NCBI GenBank assembly: GCA_012959845.1
Contig: DUCL01000044.1
Location: forward strand, 389-6,516
Origin: Candidatus Poseidoniales archaeon
GTDB taxonomy: Archaea; Thermoplasmatota; Poseidoniia; Poseidoniales; Poseidoniaceae
Direction of reading: 5' to 3'
Length of the DNA: 6,128 bases
Below the pieces are notes generated by a model. That model made no database searches. It was given only the letters and a program-made list of their open reading frames with translations, and was not told the DNA's origin. This document shows, piece after piece, positions 1-4,872 of this stretch; position 1 is the stretch's first letter, and the number at the start of each line of letters is the position of its first letter. The translations under genes and the position numbers were made by a program.

Positions 1-501
1 GATGAGGAAGTATTGGTGATTGGAGGAGGAGATTCCGCTTGTGAAGAAGCAACTTTCTTGACCAGATTTGCAAGCAAAGTTACACTCCTTCATCGTAGAG
101 ATGTTTTCAAAGCATCAACAATAATGTATCAACGGGCTGCGAACCACGACAAGATAGAAATCAAAACTTTTAGACAAATAAAAGAGTGGTTAAGTGATGA
201 AAAGGGGCTAACTGGTGCGATTGTTGAAGACCCACGTGACGGCTCTACAGAAACGATTGCAGCCACAGGTGCTTTCATTGCTATTGGACATACTCCAATC
301 ACTTCTTTCCTTGATGGACAAGTTGAAACTGATGACGAAGGGTATATTCTTCATAAGAAACACACGATGACTTCGGTTGATGGTGTATTTGCAGCAGGTG
401 ATGTAGTCGATACTCGTTACAAGCAAGCTATTACCGCTGCTGGAATGGGTTGTCAGGCTGCAATGGATGTTGAGAAGTGGCTAGAAGAAAACGTTCATTG
501 A
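1..501 (+). CDS. trxB: Thioredoxin reductase, C-terminal part (5' end outside window)
   Basis: Flavoenzyme that passes electrons from NADPH through FAD to thioredoxin or a similar disulfide protein in the cytoplasm. The frame is open from base 1 and gives 166 residues before the TGA stop, roughly the second half of a usual 310-320 residue protein. Visible in order: the NADPH-domain Rossmann motif GGGDSA (residues 8-13 of the visible part), HRRD at 31-34 followed by FKA, which is the basic patch that binds the NADP 2'-phosphate, AIGHTP near 94-99, the second FAD-binding motif GVFAAGDV at 128-135, and the closing RYKQAITAAG helix at 139-148. The order and spacing match E. coli TrxB closely. The redox-active CxxC of the family normally lies about ten residues before the point where the window starts, so its presence cannot be confirmed. 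The NADPH motifs argue against the NADH-type or redox-inactive ferredoxin-NADP reductase relatives, but do not exclude them. The next gene starts 61 bases downstream on the same strand. Confidence 0.93.
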   Translation, partial: DEEVLVIGGGDSACEEATFLTRFASKVTLLHRRDVFKASTIMYQRAANHDKIEIKTFRQIKEWLSDEKGLTGAIVEDPRDGSTETIAATGAFIAIGHTPITSFLDGQVETDDEGYILHKKHTMTSVDGVFAAGDVVDTRYKQAITAAGMGCQAAMDVEKWLEENVH

Positions 502-562
502 GCATTTATTGCTATTGCCACTACGGCGACGGATTCATTGCTATGTTGATGTTGGACAGTGC

Positions 563-1744
563 ATGGTCGACCTTTCACGTCATGCGCGGCATATCACATT
601 GCCGCAAGTAGGTATTAAGGGCCAACAAAAGTTAGCCGATGCCAGTGTTCTTGTTGTAGGCGCAGGCGGATTAGGGAGTCCAGCATTACTGTATTTAGCA
701 GCTGCTGGAATAGGCAAAATTGGTATTATCGATGATGATGTAGTTGACATTTCTAATTTGCAGCGACAAATAATACATGACACGAATAAAGTCAATGAAT
801 CAAAGTCAATATCTGCAAAGGAGAGTATCAATGCACTTGACCCAGCAATACAAGTAATTTCTATAGAAGATAGGCTTAATCCAGATAATGCCCTTGAAAT
901 ATTGCAGCAAGGTTGGGATGTATTAATCGATGGCACAGATAATCTTCCTACTCGTTATTTGATAGATGATGCTTGTTCAATCTTGGGGATACCTTGGGTC
1001 TATGGTTCAATTCACCGCTTTGAAGGGCAAGTTACTGTGTTCAACAATAACGGTGGACCATGCTATCGTGATTTATTCCCCGAAGCACCGCCGGCAGATG
1101 CAGTCCCTAATTGTGAGCAAGGGGGAGTTCTCGGAGTATTGCCTGGTGTTATTGGCTCGATTCAAGCGACGGAAGCGATAAAAATAATATTGGAAATTGG
1201 AGAATCCTTGTCAGGGCGTTTACTAATTTATGATGCGGAAAGAATGGATTTCAATATTTTAAAATATTCAAAAAGTTCGGATAGAGAGCCGGTAAGCAAC
1301 TTGAAAATGGTTACTGAAATGTTTGAATCTAGTCAATGGTGCAGAACTCCAGAAGTGAAAATTGATATTGAGGATGGGCAAGAGGTTCAAAAGGGAAAGG
1401 CCATCCCAAGGGAAATAATGTATACTGATATTAGTATGTCAGAAGTGCTTCAAAAGAAAGAGAATGGTTGGTCTCCATTTATTCTAGATGTTCGTTCTGA
1501 AAGGGAATATGATCAAGCAAGAATTGCAACAGTTGACCTAAATGTTGACCACAGCCGGGTTCAATCAATAATGAATGATCTGCCTACAGATAGAGATATA
1601 TTGGTTCACTGCAAAGGTGGAATGAGGTCTGAAATGGCAATAATGCACCTAACACAATCAGGCTTTGATTCTTCAAGGCTGTTCAACCTAAGCGGTGGAA
1701 TCATGGCATGGCATGCGGCTATGCCTGATGAAATCGAATACTGA
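563..1744 (+). CDS. MoeB/ThiF/MoeZ-type adenylyltransferase fused to a rhodanese domain
   Basis: E1-like enzyme that adenylates the C-terminal Gly-Gly of a small sulfur-carrier protein (MoaD, ThiS or archaeal SAMP type) and helps turn it into a thiocarboxylate for molybdopterin, thiamine or tRNA thiolation. The 393-residue product shows the ATP-binding loop GAGGLGSP (33-40), the acidic strand and NLQRQ helix (about 56-69), GTDN (124-127), a Cys in NCEQGGVLG (C184) at the position of the ThiF/MOCS3 acceptor cysteine, and a C-terminal rhodanese domain (about 288-393) with active loop CKGGMRS (350-356). Residues 243-285 form a poorly conserved linker. The family's zinc CxxC pair is missing: CYRD stands where CYRC is usual, and there is no second CxxC. 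This also occurs in the actinobacterial MoeZ type. I chose ATG 563 because it places MVDLSRHARHITLP like other family N-termini; an upstream in-frame TTG at 509 would add 18 unlike residues. No strong SD site precedes 563. No carrier-protein gene is in view, so the pathway stays open. Confidence 0.9.
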   Translation: MVDLSRHARHITLPQVGIKGQQKLADASVLVVGAGGLGSPALLYLAAAGIGKIGIIDDDVVDISNLQRQIIHDTNKVNESKSISAKESINALDPAIQVISIEDRLNPDNALEILQQGWDVLIDGTDNLPTRYLIDDACSILGIPWVYGSIHRFEGQVTVFNNNGGPCYRDLFPEAPPADAVPNCEQGGVLGVLPGVIGSIQATEAIKIILEIGESLSGRLLIYDAERMDFNILKYSKSSDREPVSNLKMVTEMFESSQWCRTPEVKIDIEDGQEVQKGKAIPREIMYTDISMSEVLQKKENGWSPFILDVRSEREYDQARIATVDLNVDHSRVQSIMNDLPTDRDILVHCKGGMRSEMAIMHLTQSGFDSSRLFNLSGGIMAWHAAMPDEIEY

Positions 1745-1753
1745 GGTCGTGAT
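1743..1753 (+). promoter_or_regulatory. Ribosome binding site of the rhodanese gene
   Basis: GAGGT at 1743-1747, continuing less perfectly to 1753, lies 9 bases before ATG 1757 and overlaps the stop codon (1742-1744) of the preceding adenylyltransferase gene. It fixes the start and points to co-translation of the two genes from one transcript. Confidence 0.65.
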
Positions 1754-1756
1754 TTT

Positions 1757-2119
1757 ATGCTAGGACTTTTCAAGAAATGGTTCTCAACTCCATACCGAAA
1801 TCTTTCGGCAAACCAAGTTATTGCCAATCTCAACAATGGTTGGAAACCATTTATCATCGATGTTCGTTCACATGGCGAAGCAAATGGTTCTGGTAAAGTC
1901 CCAGGGTGCAAGATTGTTCAACCACATTTTAACATCCTAAAAATTAGAAGAAAGATTCCTAAGGAAGGAGAGATTCTTCTCTATTGTGCTGGTGGAATAA
2001 GGTCATCAAAAGCCATCCACACACTAATTGATTCTGGAATTGAAGCAGAACGATTGGTCAATATGCGCGGTGGATTTAGAGCATATTTATCAAGTGGCGG
2101 AAAAGTTTCACGCCGTTAA
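1757..2119 (+). CDS. Single-domain rhodanese-like sulfurtransferase
   Basis: A 120-residue rhodanese-fold protein, probably cytoplasmic, expected to carry sulfur as a persulfide on Cys77 and to donate it to an acceptor. The active loop CAGGIRS (77-83) follows the strand EILLY and matches the CxxGxRS form of active rhodaneses. Upstream, PFIIDVRS (31-38) is the conserved DVR strand, and MRGGF (103-107) matches the conserved GG turn near the C-terminus. The first ten residues (MLGLFKKWFS) are hydrophobic and basic but too short for a membrane span. It starts only 12 bases after the rhodanese-fused adenylyltransferase, with its SD site inside that gene's end, so the two are almost surely one operon. 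It resembles the rhodanese domain of its neighbour, including the shared pattern NGW-x-PFI-x-DVRS. A likely role is sulfur supply to the upstream enzyme's carrier protein; this is inferred from context only. Confidence 0.88.
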   Translation: MLGLFKKWFSTPYRNLSANQVIANLNNGWKPFIIDVRSHGEANGSGKVPGCKIVQPHFNILKIRRKIPKEGEILLYCAGGIRSSKAIHTLIDSGIEAERLVNMRGGFRAYLSSGGKVSRR

Positions 2120-2192
2120 TTGGCTTCTTTGAAGACCCTCAATAAACTGCTTTGAACCAGTAATTGAAGGGAAGAGTTTGAAGGCTAGTTGC

Positions 2193-2209
2193 CAACCCCT
2201 ATGGGGTTG
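2193..2209 (+). repeat. Perfect 7-bp inverted repeat before the receiver gene
   Basis: CAACCCC (2193-2199) and GGGGTTG (2203-2209) are perfect inverted arms around the 3-base spacer TAT. The repeat ends two bases before the SD site of the gene at 2223. It could be an RNA hairpin next to the ribosome binding site or a DNA operator; the sequence alone does not decide. The rest of the 103-base spacer (2120-2222) shows no convincing promoter or terminator. Confidence 0.6.
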
Positions 2210-2211
2210 AA

Positions 2212-2219
2212 GAGGTGAT
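2212..2219 (+). promoter_or_regulatory. Strong ribosome binding site of the receiver-like gene
   Basis: GAGGTGAT pairs over eight bases with the conserved 3' tail of 16S rRNA. The GAGG core lies 7 bases before ATG 2223, which firmly supports that start. It is the best SD match in the window and suggests efficient translation, unless the adjacent hairpin interferes. Confidence 0.8.
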
Positions 2220-2222
2220 TTC

Positions 2223-3317
2223 ATGGCAAAGGTAATTGTTGCAGATGAAAATGAAGGCCGTCGCGGTCTGCTCGCAAACTCATTGGAAAGAGAGGGATTT
2301 GATGTTACTAGGGCTAGTACCCTTCGCCAAGCAGAAGGTACTGCATTAGCAACAATGCCGGAAGTGGTTTTGCTAGAAGGTGACTGGTCCACTGGCGATG
2401 TAATAGATGCCAGTCAACGCTTGATGAGCGACCCAGAATTCGCATTCAAATGCCGCATCGTGGTACTATCACGAAGTATTACCGAAGATTTTTTGATCGC
2501 TGCAGCTAGAGCCGGAATAGCAGAAGTAATGTCAAAACCTATTGATATGCCCACGCTGATAGAACAAATTGGAAAACACACTAGGAAGCAATTTGTCCCA
2601 CCTCCTGCTGATATTGATAGTGGGACTGGAGGAGGAGGTACCTTTGACGTTGGAATGGTGATGGGAGATGGAAAATGGGCTCTGCCGATGCTGAAAGGGT
2701 TGGTTAGTCCAGAAAAAATTAATGCAGATTTCATCAATGAAATAATGCAACAATTAGGAGAAGAAGGAATAGAAGTTGATGAAGATGTAGATTTGTCAAT
2801 GATGTCTTCTATGCTACGAATTGCATTGAACAGATTGGTTGGAGAAGCGAGTGAACTCTCATCCGAAGAAGAGTCAGATGATGTTGAAAGTAGTGGCGAA
2901 GACGAACTCGGAAAAGAGGCATCGTCAGTTCCTTCATTCAAACAAATGAGTAAAGGCAAAAAAACTCTAGGTGGTGGGGGAAAGCCTTCCAGTAAACTCA
3001 CTGCAGGTTCTACAATGGAAACGATTCTTCAAAATCAAGCGGATGATATTGGAGATGAAATAATAGAAATAATGGATTCAATTCTTGATGAGGAACCAGA
3101 TTTTATTGCAATTCATGAAGATGAGTTTATGGCCAGAATCGACCCACAAGTCCTCAAAATGACAAAGCTAACAACGGAAATAATTCATGAATTATTGTGG
3201 AGCCTTGGCCGGCCAGGGGCAGTTTCAGATTTGACTTTGATGACGCAAATAGAGGATGCAGCAATATTGACAAAAGAAGTACTTGACTCCTTGCCAGAAT
3301 TGGAGGAAGAGGAGTGA
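2223..3317 (+). CDS. Receiver-domain-like protein with Glu at the phosphoacceptor site and acidic unknown C-terminus
   Basis: The first ~117 of 364 residues fit a CheY-like receiver fold. VIVADEN carries the acidic pair D8/E9. PEVVLLE (46-52) is the strand that normally ends in the phosphorylated Asp, but E52 stands there. S83 in VVLSRS replaces the switch Thr, and K105 in MSKPID is the conserved Lys. The spacings (52 to 83 to 105) match CheY (57 to 87 to 109), so the substitution is not an alignment slip. It may be unphosphorylated or fixed in an active-like state. A Gly-rich linker (134-140) follows, then a helical stretch (about 160-208), an acidic Ser/Glu/Asp segment (211-228), a Gly/Lys-rich stretch (about 243-258), and a helical acidic C-terminus (262-360) ending in EEEE. 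I recognise no DNA-binding, kinase, cyclase or other output domain and no membrane span, so it probably acts through protein contacts. Its end overlaps the MFS gene by four bases, suggesting a joint role; function is otherwise unknown. Confidence 0.82.
   Translation: MAKVIVADENEGRRGLLANSLEREGFDVTRASTLRQAEGTALATMPEVVLLEGDWSTGDVIDASQRLMSDPEFAFKCRIVVLSRSITEDFLIAAARAGIAEVMSKPIDMPTLIEQIGKHTRKQFVPPPADIDSGTGGGGTFDVGMVMGDGKWALPMLKGLVSPEKINADFINEIMQQLGEEGIEVDEDVDLSMMSSMLRIALNRLVGEASELSSEEESDDVESSGEDELGKEASSVPSFKQMSKGKKTLGGGGKPSSKLTAGSTMETILQNQADDIGDEIIEIMDSILDEEPDFIAIHEDEFMARIDPQVLKMTKLTTEIIHELLWSLGRPGAVSDLTLMTQIEDAAILTKEVLDSLPELEEEE
3302..3306 (+). promoter_or_regulatory. Ribosome binding site deciding the GTG start of the transporter gene
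   Basis: GGAGG lies 7 bases before GTG 3314, inside the last codons of the receiver-like gene. A second purine run (AAAGGAGG, 3327-3334) directly touches ATG 3335 with no spacing, too close for normal initiation there. The GTG start is therefore preferred. Confidence 0.55.
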
Positions 3318-4588
3318 AAAATAATCAAAGGAGGATGGCATTTGCTTTTCCAGCCTTAGTTATGGCCTTATTCGTTGATTATCTTGGATATGCATTCATA
3401 GTTCCAATTCTGCCATCATGGCAGGCCCAATTTGGATTTAGTGCAACTCAAGCAACTCTATTAGTTTCAATTTGGGCAGTTCCAATGTTTTTGTTAGGTC
3501 CATTGACTGGTCGTTTGACCGATAGAATTGGATGCGGTAAGATAATATTATTATCGCTAATTCTATTATCTATTTCTGCATTGATGTATCTTGTTGCAAC
3601 AGAAGAATTACTGCCACATGCTTTCTATATTCTTGCAGGCGCTAGATTGGTACATGGAGCATCCGGTGCAGCAGTTATGACTGCATGTCTAGCATCAGCC
3701 TCACAACTATGGCCAAATAAATTTGGAGAACAGGCTGGAAAGTTAATCGCAATGGCGGCGATTGGAGGACTATTGGGGCCTGTTCTTGGAGGGGTGTTGT
3801 TTCAATACTTCGATCAAGTACATGGTTCAGGTTCAATTGCTTTCATTATACTTTCGTTAGCAACCATTTCTGTAATACCATTTGTTTGGTATGCATCTTC
3901 TGCTATTGGCGATGCTCAAGAGCCAACTCAAGGCAATGTTTCTCTAAAGGTATTCATTACCAATCCTGTATTGTTAAGGGTTGGAATATTGATTGCAATA
4001 ACCACACTGGCAACAGGTGCTTTGGAGGCAGGAGGGCCATTATTTCTCAATGATGAACTTGGCCTAAAACCTGCAGCGATTGGTGGAGTATTGCTAGTAA
4101 TGGTATTCACCCAAGGTATTGGTTCATTGTTTTGGGGAAAACTTGTCGACAAAAACGGACCTACTAGATATATGTTAATGGGGTGGATAGTCGTAACTAT
4201 TTCTTTGGCATTGGTCGGAATTTTAGGATTCCAATTATCAGGTATGCAAGCGATTATTGCGATGATTATTATGCTTGGAATATACCAATTTGCTATCGCA
4301 GCAACTCAAATACCTATGCTAACGATGATAGATGCTGCTGCTAACCAAGCGTATGGTTCAGGAAATCCTGGATTGGCTTTTGGAGCATTCGGCACTGCTT
4401 GGGCAGCAGGTACAATTGTCGGGCCACTAATTGTTGGGCCGGTGTATGACCTGTCTGGTTCGTGGCCTCTTTCCTTAGGGCTACTATGCGTTCCAGCAAT
4501 GTTCGGTTTTATCTTGACATTTAGAAATCAAGATATTCTCAATGAATGCTATAATTCAGAAATGAGTAATCGTATTGAAGCGGAATAA
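3314..4588 (+). CDS. MFS transporter, DHA1-like drug/H+ antiporter type
   Basis: Cytoplasmic-membrane protein of 424 residues with about 12 hydrophobic helices, the usual MFS size. It shows helix 1 with FVDYLGYAFIVPILP (D22), loop 2-3 motif A GPLTGRLTDRIGCGK (62-76), helix 4 motif B around R111 (RLVHGASGAA), and helix 5 motif C GGLLGPVLGG (151-160), the signature of proton-coupled antiporters. A second, weaker motif-A-like loop, GKLVDKNGP (275-283), marks the start of the second half. A hydrophilic linker (about 197-212) separates the six-helix halves. The family (TetA/Bmr/vesicular amine type) exports drugs, amines or metabolites in exchange for protons; the substrate here cannot be read from the sequence. 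Start GTG 3314 is supported by its SD site and the GTGA overlap with the preceding stop; ATG 3335, seven codons later, is the alternative. Coupling to a receiver-like protein is unusual. Its stop lies 12 bases from the end of a convergent small gene. Confidence 0.9.
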   Translation: MKNNQRRMAFAFPALVMALFVDYLGYAFIVPILPSWQAQFGFSATQATLLVSIWAVPMFLLGPLTGRLTDRIGCGKIILLSLILLSISALMYLVATEELLPHAFYILAGARLVHGASGAAVMTACLASASQLWPNKFGEQAGKLIAMAAIGGLLGPVLGGVLFQYFDQVHGSGSIAFIILSLATISVIPFVWYASSAIGDAQEPTQGNVSLKVFITNPVLLRVGILIAITTLATGALEAGGPLFLNDELGLKPAAIGGVLLVMVFTQGIGSLFWGKLVDKNGPTRYMLMGWIVVTISLALVGILGFQLSGMQAIIAMIIMLGIYQFAIAATQIPMLTMIDAAANQAYGSGNPGLAFGAFGTAWAAGTIVGPLIVGPVYDLSGSWPLSLGLLCVPAMFGFILTFRNQDILNECYNSEMSNRIEAE

Positions 4589-4600
4589 TATTGTTGTAAA

Positions 4601-4765
4601 TCAACTATAATAATACACTGCTAATGCAACAAAAGGAGCAACAATTAATAATTTTGTTAGTGGTTTCCACCACCATTTCTTTTCCACCTTTTCCAAATTG
4701 ACAGCATCTGCAGCAGATGCAGCAATGGATTCAGCAAGTTTACCGATTACTTCTTGAGGTGGCAT
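4601..4765 (-). CDS. Small single-span membrane protein, 54 residues, unknown function
   Basis: The minus strand from ATG (4765-4763) to TGA (4603-4601) reads a 54-residue protein with a coherent design. An Ala-rich, probably amphipathic helix (about 3-22, QEVIGKLAESIAASAADAV) comes first, then a charged Lys/Glu stretch, the striking KKWWWK (29-34), a hydrophobic helix (about 36-52, with LLIVAPFVALAV) and the tail YYYS. Positive charges before the span predict a cytoplasmic N-terminus with the C-terminus at or across the membrane. It fills the gap between the transporter gene (ends 4588) and the divergent E1 gene (starts 4873); no convincing plus-strand gene covers it. No SD site is visible, but an AT-rich GATATTCAAT lies about 19-28 bases upstream of the ATG, which would suit a leaderless archaeal transcript. 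I recognise no family. Being short, it could still be a chance reading frame, though its composition and fit make a real gene more likely. Confidence 0.62.
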   Translation of the reverse strand: MPPQEVIGKLAESIAASAADAVNLEKVEKKWWWKPLTKLLIVAPFVALAVYYYS

Positions 4766-4872
4766 GCTTTATTGTTGGTACTTATTGAATATCAATCTTT
4801 CTCCGGTTGTTTGGTGGATATAATGCATAGGCTTGAAGGAGACCCCCTTCTGCCCCAACATGAGGCAGCAAC
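4766..4872. promoter_or_regulatory. Divergent intergenic region with candidate promoters and a 13-bp palindrome
   Basis: These 107 bases separate the starts of the minus-strand small gene and the plus-strand E1 gene, so both promoters should lie here. Toward the small gene, GATATTCAAT (minus strand, 4784-4793) is at TATA distance for a leaderless start. Toward E1, ATATAAT (4818-4824) is a TATA-like element that would give a leader of about 20-30 bases. A perfect palindrome, ATTGA-ATA-TCAAT (4784-4796), overlaps the first of these. The E1 leader has GAGG (4862-4865), 7 bases before ATG 4873, as a modest SD site. Promoter calls rest on position and AT-richness only. Confidence 0.4.

Noticed and set aside
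508..544. Direct repeat ATTGCTAT at 508-515 and 537-544 in the gap before the adenylyltransferase
   Set aside because: Eight AT-rich bases with no extension or symmetry are compatible with chance.
509..562. Upstream TTG start adding 18 residues to the adenylyltransferase
   Set aside because: The extra residues do not resemble family N-termini, there is no SD site, and ATG 563 gives the normal start a few residues before the conserved LSRHARHITLP.
580..936. Minus-strand frame opposite the adenylyltransferase
   Set aside because: It is antisense to a clearly conserved Rossmann domain and has no recognisable motifs. The same judgement applies to the antisense frames at 208-426, 1606-1911, 2108-2392, 3928-4152 and 5708-5992.
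2129..2212. Four copies of TTGAAG in the spacer before the receiver gene (2129, 2164, 2178, 2207)
   Set aside because: The spacing is irregular, flanking bases differ, and a six-base word of this composition also turns up elsewhere (for example 4833).
2414..3001. A 195-codon minus-strand frame rich in Ser and Pro
   Set aside because: It lies wholly inside the receiver-like gene. Its Ser/Pro-rich composition is the expected antisense reading of an acidic, Gly-rich coding region.
3335..3337. ATG as the start of the MFS transporter
   Set aside because: The purine run before it touches the ATG with no spacing, whereas GTG 3314 has a well-placed SD site and the typical GTGA coupling overlap. It remains possible as a minor start.
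4593..4605. Small hairpin GTTG-TAAAT-CAAC between the convergent genes as a terminator
   Set aside because: The stem is only four pairs, no T-run follows, and it overlaps the stop codon of the small gene. This is too weak to call.
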